Of a stretch of 64,000 nucleotides of DNA, positions 25,317 to 34,559 are shown piece by piece. This DNA is from Chloroflexota bacterium (GTDB taxonomy: Bacteria > Chloroflexota > UBA6077 > JACCZL01), in NCBI GenBank assembly GCA_020845495.1, contig JADLFM010000010.1, positions 1 through 64,000 of the forward strand. Reading direction: 5' to 3'. The notes beneath the pieces are model-generated. The model had not been told where the DNA came from, ran no database searches, and worked only from the letters and a program-made list of their open reading frames with translations. The translations under genes and the position numbers were made by a program. Position 1 is the first letter of the stretch. Each line of letters starts with the position of its first letter.

Positions 25317-26324
25317 GTGCGCTGTCTGATCACGGGCGGAGCAGGCTTTCTCGGGTCTCACCTGACCGATCGCCTGCTGGCGGCGGGCCACGAGGTCATC
25401 GTCTTCGACAATCTGATCACTGGCCGCGAGGATAATCTGGCCCATCGGTTCGGCGATCCGGGCTTCCGCTTCGTGAAGCAGGATGTGACCGAGTTCCTGT
25501 ACCTCCCGGGCGTACTCGACGCGGTGGTTCATTTCGCGTCGCCGGCCAGCCCGATCGATTATCTCCGGATGCCGATCCCCACGCTCAAGGTGGGCAGCCT
25601 CGGCACTCACAAGGCGCTCGGGCTGAGTCTGGCGAAGCGAGCCCGCTTCCTGCTCGCATCGACCTCGGAAGTGTACGGCGACCCGCAAGTGCATCCCCAG
25701 CCGGAGACGTACTGGGGCCACGTCAACCCGGTCGGGCCGCGCGGCGTCTACGACGAGGCCAAGCGCTTCGCCGAGGCGATGACGATGGCATACCACCGCT
25801 ACCACGGCCTGGACACCCGGATCGTCCGGATCTTCAACACCTACGGCCCTCGGATGCGCCCGAACGACGGCCGGGTCGTCTCGAACTTCATCGTTCAGGC
25901 CCTGAGCGGCGCGCCGCTGACGATTTACGGCCAGGGCGAGCAGACGCGTTCGTTCACCTACGTGGACGACCTGATCGACGGCATCGTACGCCTGCTGATG
26001 CACGAGGACACCGGCCCGTCGGATCGGCCCGCTGCATCCGCCGACGGCCAGGCCGAGGATATTCACCTGCCGGTCAACATCGGCAACCCGGTCGAGTTCA
26101 CGGTCGCGGAGCTTGCCGAACAGGTGCTCGAACTGACGGGCAGCCAGAGCACGATCGAGCACCGTCCGCTCCCGATCGACGACCCGAAGGTCCGTCAGCC
26201 GGATATCGCCCGGGCGCGGAGCCTGCTCGGCTGGGAGCCGAAGGTGCCGCTCCAGCAGGGCCTGGAGCGCACGATCCCATACTTCATGACCCAGGTCGGC
26301 GCAGCGAGCGTGCTCCCCGCCTGA
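25317..26324 (+). CDS. NAD-dependent sugar-nucleotide epimerase/dehydratase, UDP-glucuronate decarboxylase-like
   Basis: Predicted 335-residue extended SDR. GGAGFLG (7-13) binds NAD and the catalytic set is Thr116, Tyr145 and Lys149 (Y-x3-K). [23 protein letters not shown] and STSEVYGDP are characteristic of UDP-xylose synthase (UDP-glucuronate decarboxylase). It would provide UDP-xylose or a 4-keto intermediate for the polymer. The GTG at 25317 has ggagga 9 bases upstream. It is divergent from the secreted protein/flippase pair and convergent with the GT4 gene that follows. Confidence 0.88.
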   Translation: MRCLITGGAGFLGSHLTDRLLAAGHEVIVFDNLITGREDNLAHRFGDPGFRFVKQDVTEFLYLPGVLDAVVHFASPASPIDYLRMPIPTLKVGSLGTHKALGLSLAKRARFLLASTSEVYGDPQVHPQPETYWGHVNPVGPRGVYDEAKRFAEAMTMAYHRYHGLDTRIVRIFNTYGPRMRPNDGRVVSNFIVQALSGAPLTIYGQGEQTRSFTYVDDLIDGIVRLLMHEDTGPSDRPAASADGQAEDIHLPVNIGNPVEFTVAELAEQVLELTGSQSTIEHRPLPIDDPKVRQPDIARARSLLGWEPKVPLQQGLERTIPYFMTQVGAASVLPA

Positions 26325-26382
26325 CACCCGCCCGCCCCACAAGCCTCCTGTAGCCTGAGCCGGACGGCACGTGCCTGACGGG

Positions 26383-27588
26383 TTAGCGGCCGAGAGCAGC
26401 CCGGAGAACGCCGATGATCTGGAGGATGTTGGCACGGGCGTCGTAGCGAGCCTCGGCGTCGCAGCGGGCAGCCCGGCCCATCGCGCGGCGCGCCGACGGC
26501 TCCGCGATCAAATCGTCGAGGCGGGCGGCCAGAGCATCGCCGTCACCAGGCGCGATCAGGAAGCCGGTCTCGGCCTCGCGGATGATGTCGCCGGTCCCGC
26601 CGACCCGTGAGAGCACGACCGGCAAGCCGGCTGCCATCGCCTCGATCGAAGCCAGCGAGTAGCAGTCGCCGCGCGTCGGCAGCGCAAAGACGTCCGCCCG
26701 AGCGTACAGATCGAGCAGGGCCGGATCGTTCGACGAGAGGCCGTTGTAGACCTGAACGTTCGGATGACTGATAGTCGGGCGATCCCGCGTGACCAGATGC
26801 AGCCGCCAGTTCGTCAGGCGGGTCCGCTCGGCCCAGGCTAGCACCAGGTCGCCGCCCTTACGCTCGAAGTCTCCGCCCACGAACAGCACGTTGACCGGGC
26901 GAGTATCGTCCTCGGGACGGGCCGGGAACGTCCAGCACGAGAGGTCGACGCCGGGCGGGATGACGTGGACGCGGGACGGATCGACACCATAGGTAGCGAT
27001 CAACCCGTCGGCCGCCCAGTGGGACCATGCGATCAGTGCCAACGCCTCGGCGTACTGCCGGCGCCGCCCGCCGAACTTGATATCGTCCATGAACGGCAGC
27101 CGGCTCGGACGACGGGCGTACAGGCCGCCGAACGACCACAACTGTTCGAGCGTCGAGTCGGTGTCGATGACATACGGCTGCCGGTCGAGCCAGTGCCGCT
27201 GGCCGTAGAAGACGGCCGGCACTCCCACGTAGAGCGCGTCGAAGTGGCGGTTGCCGAGCCCTGCCCGCAGGTCCAACTGCGCCCGGATCCGCGACTTCAG
27301 CCCACGCGGCAGGCCCGGCACCCGCTCGATCGCGCCGCCCTCGCGCCACCAGTCGATGACCGCCCAGGATGGGACAACGCCAGCCTCGGGCGGTAGGCAG
27401 GCCCGCCAGTTGAGGTACTGGGTGAGCATGCCAACCTCGGTCGACATGACGAACCCGATCTGGAGCGGGCGCGCGGCGTCCGGCGTGCCCTCCTCGCCGG
27501 AGAGAGGGGCGGCGCCGGCAGGCTGACCGTGAGCGTCGCGAGGGTCCGGTGTGTCGTGCACGGGGGGCTCCACAGCGTTCGCCATCAT
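26383..27588 (-). CDS. glycosyltransferase family 4
   Basis: Predicted 401 residues. The GT-B fold is evident: VDPSRVHVIPPGVD in mid-protein, VNVLFVGGDFERKGGDLVL at the start of the C-terminal Rossmann domain, and the donor-binding stretch FALPTRGDCYSLASIEAMAAGLPVV with its E-x7-E-like spacing. The ATG at 27588 makes an ATGA overlap with the preceding GT2; an in-frame start at 27642 lies within that gene and is unlikely. Substrate unknown. The GGDFERKGG motif is shared with the GT4 at 33372-34559, suggesting paralogues. Confidence 0.9.
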   Translation of the reverse strand: MMANAVEPPVHDTPDPRDAHGQPAGAAPLSGEEGTPDAARPLQIGFVMSTEVGMLTQYLNWRACLPPEAGVVPSWAVIDWWREGGAIERVPGLPRGLKSRIRAQLDLRAGLGNRHFDALYVGVPAVFYGQRHWLDRQPYVIDTDSTLEQLWSFGGLYARRPSRLPFMDDIKFGGRRRQYAEALALIAWSHWAADGLIATYGVDPSRVHVIPPGVDLSCWTFPARPEDDTRPVNVLFVGGDFERKGGDLVLAWAERTRLTNWRLHLVTRDRPTISHPNVQVYNGLSSNDPALLDLYARADVFALPTRGDCYSLASIEAMAAGLPVVLSRVGGTGDIIREAETGFLIAPGDGDALAARLDDLIAEPSARRAMGRAARCDAEARYDARANILQIIGVLRAALGR

Positions 27589-28616
27589 CCGCGCCTCAGC
27601 AGGGCCGGTACGACCGTCAGCGGCGCAGCCACCGCCTGCCACACGAGATCCGGATGGCCGAGCTCGTCGCTGGCACCCTGCCAGTACTGGACGTTATAGA
27701 TACCGCTCAGCGCGAACGTGGCAACCCGCCCCTGTCCGAGTGCGTCGGCCGCCACGGCCACCCCGGCCAGTCCACAAATGGCTGCCCGCCGCCACGGCTT
27801 GCCCACACACGCCCGCGCCAGCCAGCGGCTCCAGGCATGGCGGCGCTCGAACTCCTGGCAGGCAATCGCGAAGGTATGGAGATCCTTCTCGCGGCCCATC
27901 ACCACATCGTAGCGGCCGTACTGATACGGCGTCCGCAGCCACGATGAGAAGCTACGGGCGGCGTAATGGAGCGTGTCGGCGCGCGGCTCGAAGACGAAGC
28001 GTGCGCCCTGACTCCAGAGCCGAAAGGCCAACTCTACGTCCTCAGCGCGCTTGAAGCGTGCGTCGAAGCCGCCAGCCGCGAGGATGCGTTCACGCATGAC
28101 CGAAGCGTTGCCCGTGTAGAACTGGCGGAACGTGCAAGAGTATTGCCCACGTGCCATCGCTGCGTACTGTTTCAACAACTGACGCTCTTCCCAACGCACC
28201 CACACCGAGCGCGGCCAGTCGGTCGGCGGCGACATCGGGCCGACGACGACGAGGTCGTCAGCGTCGCCGTGGGCCGCGACGTGCGCGGCGAGGAGATCGG
28301 GCAGGGGCACGACGTCGTCGTCGAGGAACACGACGAGCCGGCCTCGCGCCTGCTGGACGCCGACGTTCCGTGCGGCGGCCGGCCCCTCGTTCGGCTGGTT
28401 CAGCACCCGCAGCCGATACGGCGTCGTCAGCTCGACGAGCATTTCGTCGGTGTCGTCGTTCGAGCCGTCATTCACCACTACGACCTCGAAGCGGCCGGCC
28501 GAGTACGTCTGTGTGGCGAGCGTACGCAGCAGCCGCTCGAGGCCGGCCCGGCGGTTGAAGGTCGGGACGACGACGCTGAGGTCGGGCCGGCTGGCCCTGT
28601 TCGCTGACGGCGTCAT
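27585..28616 (-). CDS. glycosyltransferase family 2
   Basis: Predicted 343 residues. LSVVVPTFNRRAGLERLL, VVVNDGSNDDT (about 48-58) and VFLDDDVVP (about 95) are the GT-A nucleotide and metal motifs. GGFDARFKRAEDVELAFRL carries the acceptor-side ED. The C-terminal 100 residues are hydrophobic and helical. The ATG at 28616 has aggagg but at a long 13-base spacing. It overlaps the next gene by ATGA, making a two-glycosyltransferase unit. Confidence 0.92.
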   Translation of the reverse strand: MTPSANRASRPDLSVVVPTFNRRAGLERLLRTLATQTYSAGRFEVVVVNDGSNDDTDEMLVELTTPYRLRVLNQPNEGPAAARNVGVQQARGRLVVFLDDDVVPLPDLLAAHVAAHGDADDLVVVGPMSPPTDWPRSVWVRWEERQLLKQYAAMARGQYSCTFRQFYTGNASVMRERILAAGGFDARFKRAEDVELAFRLWSQGARFVFEPRADTLHYAARSFSSWLRTPYQYGRYDVVMGREKDLHTFAIACQEFERRHAWSRWLARACVGKPWRRAAICGLAGVAVAADALGQGRVATFALSGIYNVQYWQGASDELGHPDLVWQAVAAPLTVVPALLRRG

Positions 28617-28688
28617 GTCGATGGATTGGCCTCCTGCTGTGAGCGCCGGATTGAAGGAGACTGAGCTCTGGGATTCCCAGACGGGCTT

Positions 28689-29282
28689 CTAAAACTCACG
28701 AACGATTCTGGCCGGCGCGCCGGCTACTACGACGCGCGGCGGGACGTCCCGAGTGACGACGCTGCCGGCTCCAATCACGGAATCGTGCCCGATCGTGACG
28801 CCTTTTAGCACGATCGAACGATTGCCGAGCCAGACCCGGTCCTCCAGCACGATGGGGTAGCCGGTCGTATCCCAGGCTTTGTCTTCGACGCGGTGAAAGT
28901 CGCAGTCCATCAGCATGACGTGGGTGCCAATCAGGCAGTCGTCGCCGATGCGCACGTGACGTGCAGCCACCAGTGAGGCGCCGTAGTTGATGAAGACGTT
29001 GTTGCCGATCTCCAGGTAGCCACCCGGCAGTGTGACGAGCTCGAGGGTGGCGACGGTCGAGACGAGCCGCACGCGCTCGCCGAACGTCATCCGCCCCTGA
29101 TTGACAACGTGCGGCCGGCCGCGCAGGGTGACGCGCCGGCCAAGCCGGTCCGCTCCCCGCAGGTAGTAGCGGGCTCGGAGCGCGGGGCCGATCAGACTGG
29201 CTCGTCGGAGCGCCTCGCGCACCCGTGCGTCAGCCTGCTGCATCGGGTCCAGTCGCCTTAGCGGAGTCGGAGCGTAGCCCAC
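28689..29282 (-). CDS. hexapeptide-repeat acyltransferase (WbbJ/Maa type)
   Basis: Predicted 197 residues from GTG 29282; an ATG at 29243 is an alternative start. The left-handed beta-helix is visible from about residue 90: NNVFINYGASLVAA, VRIGDDCLIGTHV, VWLGNRSIVLKGVTIGHDSVIGAGSVVTRD. HRVEDKAW contains the probable catalytic His region. It would O-acetylate a sugar of the repeat unit, using acetyl-CoA. It sits between the GT2 and the ligase/polymerase gene on the same strand. Confidence 0.88.
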   Translation of the reverse strand: MGYAPTPLRRLDPMQQADARVREALRRASLIGPALRARYYLRGADRLGRRVTLRGRPHVVNQGRMTFGERVRLVSTVATLELVTLPGGYLEIGNNVFINYGASLVAARHVRIGDDCLIGTHVMLMDCDFHRVEDKAWDTTGYPIVLEDRVWLGNRSIVLKGVTIGHDSVIGAGSVVTRDVPPRVVVAGAPARIVREF

Positions 29283-29315
29283 AGACGGGCAGGCGCCGTA
29301 CGGCAGGGCATCGGG

Positions 29316-30869
29316 TCACGCCGCGCGCCCCCGCGAAGCTGCCCACGGCCGGCCGGCCGCCCGAGTCTCAGCGCTCGTGGTACGCGTAACCGCTGGCATC
29401 TCCACTCGGTCGAGAACGCTCAGCGTGCCGAGCAAGACGCCGAGAAAGACGGTCACGCGGCCGTTGGTCAACCCAAGGTCGACGTAACAGAAGACCAGCG
29501 TGATGCTGACGGTGGCGATGGTGACGTAGGCGAACGATTGCAGGATCGGATCGTCGAACCGGACGGCTCGATCGACGGCGAGGGTGAGCGCGCCGAGCAT
29601 CACGACCCAGAAGACGATGAAGCCGAACGCCCCCGTCTTGAGCCAGATCCAGAGAATGTTGTGGTGCGGCTCGTAGTGCCAGAACGGCCACCACGAGAGG
29701 TCCGGCAGCGGGACGTAGAAGGTGAACTGCCGGCCGAACCCGACGCCGAAAAGCGGATTGGCGCGGATCGTCTCCTGCACGTTGATCTTCTCGAGGTCGC
29801 GGTACGCGTTCGAGGAGGCATCGCGCTCGTCCGGCTCGCTCAACGAGCGGACCGCACGGGCCGGCTGGCCGAGCATACCAGTGTTGTTCCAGAACACCGG
29901 CAGGTAGATCGCGGTCACGAGGATACCCGGCACGAAGATCAGCAGCAGCGCCTTCCGGTGGCGGATCACCCAGGGGATCGAGATCGCGACGAAGCCCACG
30001 AACAGGGCAATGTAGCCGGCTCGTCGTTGGGTGGCGAGCATCGTGTAAACGACGATCGGCGAGACCGCCAGCCCCAGCAATCGGATCCAGAGTGGGCCAC
30101 GGACCACCCAGGCGACGAGCACCTGGAGCAGGATGACCGAGAGGTAGATCACGACTTCGTGGTTGTAGAAGTACTCGACCGGGATGTCGAGCGCGCCCGT
30201 CCGGATCAGGGCGACGTCGCGCCAGGCGCCTTCCAGCGCGTAGAGCGCCGTCCCCAGGAAGCAGATGCCGAGCAGCACGGCGACGTCCTGGCGAGTCCGG
30301 ATCAGGTTCGCGCCAAGCAGGTACGCCACACCGAGCAGCAGCAGCGAGCGGGCCTCCCAGAAGGCAACGTACATGTCGCCGCCCTCGAGAGCGCCGCGCA
30401 GCACGCCCAGCACAATCGCCAGGAAGAACAGCAGGACCGGCCAGCCCAGGTCACCGCCGCGAAAGGCGAGCCGACGCCGCACGATCCCGCTGACGAGCCA
30501 GACGCTCGTCGAGAGGACCAGCGCCATCTCGAGCGGACTGGCGATGAACCCCGAGAGCCCGAGCGTGCTCTGAAGGCCGTAGTTGAAGTACCGCCCCGGC
30601 AGCATCAGCGGATCGGCGCTGTCGATCTCGAAGAGCAGGATCATGAGCACGATGCCGAAGAGGCCGATCTTCGGCCGCCACATGATGCCGGCTACGATCG
30701 CGATGGCGAGCGGCGCCAGTGCGGCCGCAAATCCGATCCGCACCACGGCCTGTCCGAGCGCCACCGAAGCCGCCAGCGCCACCACCGTCAGCAAGATGGC
30801 CCGACGGCGCTCGTTGGCCGCGTACCATTGCGCCGAGAGGTGTCGGGGGGGAGCCGTCATCGCGGCCAC
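29316..30869 (-). CDS. O-antigen ligase/polymerase family protein (Wzy/WaaL type)
   Basis: Predicted 517-residue membrane protein with about 12 transmembrane segments. The Wzy_C-type signature is the extracytoplasmic loop with ANPLFGVGFGRQF followed by WHYEPHHNILWIWLKTGAFG, placing the conserved His residues at about 410-420. It would polymerise repeat units delivered by Wzx. GTG at 30869 is chosen since ggagg is 7 bases upstream; GTG 30968 would add 33 residues, ATG 30860 would remove 3. With Wzx, Wzz and the sugar transferase this completes a Wzy-dependent pathway. Confidence 0.88.
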   Translation of the reverse strand: MAAMTAPPRHLSAQWYAANERRRAILLTVVALAASVALGQAVVRIGFAAALAPLAIAIVAGIMWRPKIGLFGIVLMILLFEIDSADPLMLPGRYFNYGLQSTLGLSGFIASPLEMALVLSTSVWLVSGIVRRRLAFRGGDLGWPVLLFFLAIVLGVLRGALEGGDMYVAFWEARSLLLLGVAYLLGANLIRTRQDVAVLLGICFLGTALYALEGAWRDVALIRTGALDIPVEYFYNHEVVIYLSVILLQVLVAWVVRGPLWIRLLGLAVSPIVVYTMLATQRRAGYIALFVGFVAISIPWVIRHRKALLLIFVPGILVTAIYLPVFWNNTGMLGQPARAVRSLSEPDERDASSNAYRDLEKINVQETIRANPLFGVGFGRQFTFYVPLPDLSWWPFWHYEPHHNILWIWLKTGAFGFIVFWVVMLGALTLAVDRAVRFDDPILQSFAYVTIATVSITLVFCYVDLGLTNGRVTVFLGVLLGTLSVLDRVEMPAVTRTTSAETRAAGRPWAASRGRAA

Positions 30870-31103
30870 GGTCAGGCCTCCGTCCAGGACGGCATACGCC
30901 CCAGACGCAGCCGCACGAATCGCCCGAGCCCCGGTTGGGAGATCGGACGTCGCCCGCCGTCCAGGCACGAGGTCGGAAGCAGTTGCGTCGAAGAACTGGG
31001 CATTAGGGGGCGTTCACTCATCTGGGCGCGACTGCGGCCAGCCGGCCGCCCAAGTTCGATCGCACGAACCTCGATGTCATGAACCTCGATCGCAGGCACA
31101 CGA

Positions 31104-31250
31104 TCACATAAAGCGGTCGGCGAAGAGGTAGTAGAGCGTCGTGAGCGCGACGGCGACCGTGACGACGAGCGTTCGCTGGACCCGTCGTCGGCCGCGGAAG
31201 AGGAGCCCGACCAGGAGCGCACAGATCATCGCCGCCAGCATCAGCTTCAT
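31104..31250 (-). CDS. 48-residue membrane protein
   Basis: ATG 31250 to TGA 31104 encodes 48 residues: a hydrophobic helix (about 2-17), a basic turn FRGRRRVQR, and a second hydrophobic helix (about 27-43). It sits between the kinase-like ATPase and the ligase/polymerase on the same strand, so it probably belongs to the operon. The ribosome site is weak. The two-helix hairpin could act as a small partner of Wzz, Wzy or the ATPase. No family is recognised. Confidence 0.5.
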   Translation of the reverse strand: MKLMLAAMICALLVGLLFRGRRRVQRTLVVTVAVALTTLYYLFADRFM

Positions 31251-31323
31251 GTCGCCGCCACTCGTTCAGGTGCTCCCCACTCCCTCGCTACCTGCTCCGT
31301 CATTGCCGTCCGGACCCCCGATT

Positions 31324-31371
31324 CGCGACGCCAGATCAGATGCCAGGCGCGACGCCAGGTCAGATGCCAAA
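31324..31371. repeat. 24-bp tandem duplication spanning a stop codon
   Basis: Units 31324-31347 and 31348-31371 differ at three positions. The second unit contains the TGA stop (31360-31362, minus strand) of the kinase-like gene, and the first carries a copy of the same stop context (tcagatgcca). The gene end, including its stop, has been duplicated downstream of itself. Confidence 0.85.
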
Positions 31372-32073
31372 GATACGCCGCAGCCAGCCTGGCACGGCCG
31401 ACTGCGAGCCGTTGAGGACGACGCCGCGTACCCGCTCGGGATCGACGAGCTCCATCGCTCGATTGACGACCGGCACCGGCGTCATCCCGGCCCGCACGAC
31501 GATGAGCGTACCATCCGCCTGATCGCACACGAGCGCGGCGTCGCTATTGACCAGCAGCGCCAGCGCATCGACGATCACCAGATCGTGATTGCGGCGTGCC
31601 GAGGCCAGCACCGCGCCGAGCCGCGCCGAGCGCAAGAGCCGTGAAGGGTTGGGATGAAGCTCGCCGGCCGGCAGGAGCCGCAGATTTGGCAGGAACGTCT
31701 CGCGATACCCCATGGCGACCGGGTACACGCCGTCGAGCGCCTCGGCCAGGCCGGGGGACGGCTCGACGGCGAAGTCAGACGCGAGGACCGGCCTGGCCAG
31801 ATCCGTCTCGACGAGCAACACCCGTCGCTCGGGGAAGTCCTGGGCGACCATCACGGCGAGGCCGAGTGCGATCGTGGTCTTCCCCTCGCCCGAGATCGCG
31901 CTGGTAATGGCGACGATGCCGGGCGCAGTTAGACCCGCGCGTGTGTAGATTCCCCGGAATAGCTCTTCCGACTCCGGGAGGAGCGGCTTGCGGGGCGCAT
32001 GCCCCGGTGCGGCCTCCTCCGGTTCCGGCGCGAGCCGCTCATCGTTCATCGTGGTGTCCACGGTGAGCGCCAT
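31360..32073 (-). CDS. tyrosine-protein kinase-type ATPase (CpsD/CapB-like)
   Basis: Predicted 237 residues. Walker A is SAISGEGKTT (58-67, Lys65), Walker A' is LLVETDLARP (Asp91), and the Walker B region is LVIVDALALL. This is the MinD-like fold of bacterial tyrosine kinases that pair with a Wzz-type membrane activator, here the gene just upstream. The usual C-terminal tyrosine cluster is missing: the protein ends PGWLRRIFGI. The ATG at 32073 has aaggga upstream. It may be a kinase that phosphorylates other proteins, or a non-kinase ATPase regulating chain length. Confidence 0.85.
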   Translation of the reverse strand: MALTVDTTMNDERLAPEPEEAAPGHAPRKPLLPESEELFRGIYTRAGLTAPGIVAITSAISGEGKTTIALGLAVMVAQDFPERRVLLVETDLARPVLASDFAVEPSPGLAEALDGVYPVAMGYRETFLPNLRLLPAGELHPNPSRLLRSARLGAVLASARRNHDLVIVDALALLVNSDAALVCDQADGTLIVVRAGMTPVPVVNRAMELVDPERVRGVVLNGSQSAVPGWLRRIFGI

Positions 32074-32261
32074 CGTTCTCCCTTCCGCACCCCGATCGTC
32101 CGTGTCCTGCTCGTCTCGCTGTAGCCGTTCCCGCTGTAGCCGTCCCCGCTGTAGCCGTCCCTGCGGTGGCCGTCCGCGTTGTCCTCGGCCGATCGCGCGT
32201 GCTGCTTCTCGTAGCGAGCGTGTCGCGTCTCGCTCGCCCAGCTCACGCGCGCCCCGGCCAC
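32046..32261 (-). CDS. possible 71-residue Tyr-rich small protein
   Basis: A frame from GTG 32261 runs through the gap between the Wzz-type gene and the kinase and ends 28 bases inside the kinase start. Its middle has pentapeptide repeats DGYSG-DGYSG-NGYSE encoded by 15-bp tandem repeats (32117-32176), giving three evenly spaced tyrosines. The rest is basic and hydrophilic. There is no good ribosome site, so this may be non-coding repeat DNA or a detached tyrosine tail. It is notable because the adjacent kinase lacks such a tail. Confidence 0.3.
   Translation of the reverse strand: MAGARVSWASETRHARYEKQHARSAEDNADGHRRDGYSGDGYSGNGYSETSRTRTIGVRKGERWRSPWTPR
32117..32176. repeat. four 15-bp tandem units
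   Basis: Units cgctgtagccgt(t/c)cc at 32117-32131, 32132-32146 and 32147-32161 are nearly exact; a fourth (32162-32176) has diverged. The 15-base period keeps a reading frame open, like the unrelated 15-bp repeat in the first sulfatase. Confidence 0.9.
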
Positions 32262-32277
32262 TCGTGCTCTGACTGCA

Positions 32278-33375
32278 TCACCCCGCCTGGCTCGCCTTCG
32301 GCGGTGGTAGCGCCGGCAGCGTCGTGCCGGCGACGAAGGCGACCGCTCGGCGCGTGGTCTCGGGGCCGGCGCTGCGCGGCAGACGGCGCAGCCCCATACG
32401 CGGCACGACACCCACCACCCGGCCGACCATCCGCAGATCGGCCATCGAGCGCGCCGACCGGTCCGCCGCTGCCAGCCCGATCAGCAAGGTCGCGGAGACG
32501 GCGAGGCCGGCCACCAGCGCGGCGGCCGGAAAGATCAACAGGCGCTTCCGTTCGCGCCGGGCCCCGGCCGGCGGCAGCGGCTCGTCGACCACCTGGAAGC
32601 TGGTGTCGTTCCCTTCGAGCGATGCCGACGCGTCGAACTTCGCCCGCTCGAGCAGCTCCTTGATGCGATCGGCCTCCTTCTGGTCGCGGTCGAGGTTGTT
32701 CAGTAAGTCGCCAAGTTGCGGGTCGATGGCCGTGGTCGGGATGCCCAGCCGAGCGGCGACGCTCGACCCGACGCCGCGGTCTGGGTCGAGTGTGGTCAGG
32801 CGAGGGTTCGCCGCGACGTACCGGCGAAGCGCTTCCTGCGAACGGTTCGCCTGATCGGAGGCGTCCTTGAGCTGGCCCTCGTAAAAGGAGATCGCCGCCG
32901 ACGCCTGCCCGATCCGCTCGCTCGTCATCCGCTCTTTGAACGCGGTCAGCGTCGCCTTGATGATGTCCATCGACAGATCGGCGTTCTCGGTGCGGACCCG
33001 GATCGTGAGCAGCTTGGTGCCAGTCGGCAGGGCAGTGATCGTTCGCTGGAGATATTCGGCGACGTCCTCACGCCCCTGCGTCGTCGCCAGTAGCGGCTCG
33101 AGGGCCGTCCGCCGAGCGACGTCCTCGACGAAGTTGCGGGTCCGCAGCAGTTCGGTCAGCTTGCCCTGCTGATTCTGGGCCGGCGTGATGTAGCGGTTCC
33201 AGTCGTCTGAGGTCGGCGCGTAGGCCGGCCGGTCGACCCAGACGCCGGCTTCCACTTCGTAATACGGCTTCACGAGCAGGAAGGCGAACGGCAGGACCAC
33301 CAGCGGCGTGATGACGACCGGCAGGAGGATCAGCACCTTGTGCCGAAAGAAGGTCTCGAGGAGTCTGGCGATCAC
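32278..33375 (-). CDS. Wzz-type polysaccharide co-polymerase
   Basis: Predicted 365 residues. Transmembrane helices at about 12-35 and 283-305 flank a large extracytoplasmic region with coiled-coil character (about 150-260), as in chain-length determinants. A Pro-rich motif is seen after the second helix region rather than the classical one. The cytoplasmic C-terminal tail of about 55 residues would contact the separate ATPase encoded downstream, the split arrangement seen in Gram-positive capsule systems. GTG 33375 overlaps the previous stop (GTGA), so it is coupled to the GT4 gene. Confidence 0.88.
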   Translation of the reverse strand: MIARLLETFFRHKVLILLPVVITPLVVLPFAFLLVKPYYEVEAGVWVDRPAYAPTSDDWNRYITPAQNQQGKLTELLRTRNFVEDVARRTALEPLLATTQGREDVAEYLQRTITALPTGTKLLTIRVRTENADLSMDIIKATLTAFKERMTSERIGQASAAISFYEGQLKDASDQANRSQEALRRYVAANPRLTTLDPDRGVGSSVAARLGIPTTAIDPQLGDLLNNLDRDQKEADRIKELLERAKFDASASLEGNDTSFQVVDEPLPPAGARRERKRLLIFPAAALVAGLAVSATLLIGLAAADRSARSMADLRMVGRVVGVVPRMGLRRLPRSAGPETTRRAVAFVAGTTLPALPPPKASQAG

Positions 33376-34559
33376 GCGGCCCTCCCGGAGGATGCGCCGA
33401 GCCGCGCGTGCTCGGCAAGGAGATCGAAGAGCGTCTGGCCGTTTCTGTACGCATCGAACCGTTCGATGGCGAGCGCGTGCCCGGCGCGGCCCATCCGGCT
33501 GCGGCGCCCGGCGTCGGACAGCAGGCCGCGGAGCGCCTCGCGCAGCGCGCCGACGTCGTTGGGAGGGAGTAGCACGCCGGACTCACCCGGCAGAACCGCC
33601 TCGCCGAGCGCGCCGACGTCGGTCGTGACGACTGGCAGGCCAGCGGCGGTAGCTTCCATGAGCACCACGGCCAGGCACTCCCCGTGCGATGGCAGCACGA
33701 ACAGATCGGCGCGTGCGAACAGCTCGAGCAGTTCCGGGCTGTTCGGCCCGGCCCGGTGGACGACGACGCCTGGATGCGCTGGCAGTTCGGCGCGCGTGAC
33801 CACGTCGAGCCGCCAGGGCAGATCCGTCAGTCCATCCAGCGCGGCCAGCAGATCCGGCCCGCCCTTACGTTCCCAGTCACCGCCCACGAACAGCAGTCTG
33901 ATCGGGCGACCACCGCGCATCTCGGCAGGCGCGCCGGGCAGCGGCGCGCTGCCGCCCTCGGTAGCAGTGTTGTCGGCAGGGCCGTCGTCGGCGTCCATGG
34001 CAGCCGCAATCCGCCGCCGCCCGAGCGCGAAGAATGCCTCAGCCGCCCCCGGCGCCAGGACGTGGATGCGCTCGGCGGGCACCCCATAGTCTTCGACGAG
34101 CGAGCGCTTCGCCCACGCCGACCAGGTGACGAGCGCACGCGCGGCGTGGAGCGCCCGGCGGTTCAGGCGGAACTTCTGGCGATCCAGCAAGCCGTCGCCG
34201 GCCGCCTGGTGGCCATAGGATGCGCCGACACTGTCGTAATTGATCGGGGTCGCGTCGAGCGAGACGATGGTCGGCACGCGCCGCATCAGGTCAACCGAGA
34301 ACAGCGAGGTGACCTGGGTATGAAAGAAAAGCGCGTCGAGGGGCGCGATGGCCCTTGCGGCGTGGAGCGCCTGACGCGCCCGCCAGCTTGCGCGCACCGA
34401 CCAGTTGCCGCGATAGAGCGGTACGAACCGGCCCGCGCCACGGACGTCGAACGGGATCGGTAGCCAGACCGGCGTCAGGCCCGGCCGCGAGGCAGCAGCC
34501 GCCCGCAGATTCCGGGTGTGGGTGACGTGCCCAAGCGTCTGCTCGAGCACGAAGGCCAT
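33372..34559 (-). CDS. glycosyltransferase family 4
   Basis: Predicted 395 residues from ATG 34559, which begins the first Rossmann strand (MAFVLEQTLGHVTH); an in-frame ATG at 34607 is possible. The C-terminal domain has RLLFVGGDWERKGGPDLL and FVLPSHGECLAVVLMEATAAGLPVV, the donor-binding region of GT-B enzymes. A disordered acidic insert (DADDGPADNTATEGG) separates the two domains. It is similar in pattern to the GT4 at 26383-27588. It overlaps the Wzz-type gene by four bases. Confidence 0.9.
   Translation of the reverse strand: MAFVLEQTLGHVTHTRNLRAAAASRPGLTPVWLPIPFDVRGAGRFVPLYRGNWSVRASWRARQALHAARAIAPLDALFFHTQVTSLFSVDLMRRVPTIVSLDATPINYDSVGASYGHQAAGDGLLDRQKFRLNRRALHAARALVTWSAWAKRSLVEDYGVPAERIHVLAPGAAEAFFALGRRRIAAAMDADDGPADNTATEGGSAPLPGAPAEMRGGRPIRLLFVGGDWERKGGPDLLAALDGLTDLPWRLDVVTRAELPAHPGVVVHRAGPNSPELLELFARADLFVLPSHGECLAVVLMEATAAGLPVVTTDVGALGEAVLPGESGVLLPPNDVGALREALRGLLSDAGRRSRMGRAGHALAIERFDAYRNGQTLFDLLAEHARLGASSGRAA

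Noticed and set aside
29538..31082. 514-codon frame antisense to the ligase/polymerase gene
   Set aside because: It is very rich in Asp, Glu, Arg, Gln and His with no motif or ribosome site, the usual shadow of a GC-rich membrane-protein gene, while the minus strand has a clear Wzy-type protein.
32117..32176. 15-bp repeats as iterons or CRISPR
   Set aside because: There are no spacers, the period is a multiple of three and the copies lie within a polysaccharide operon, so a simple tandem duplication is more likely.
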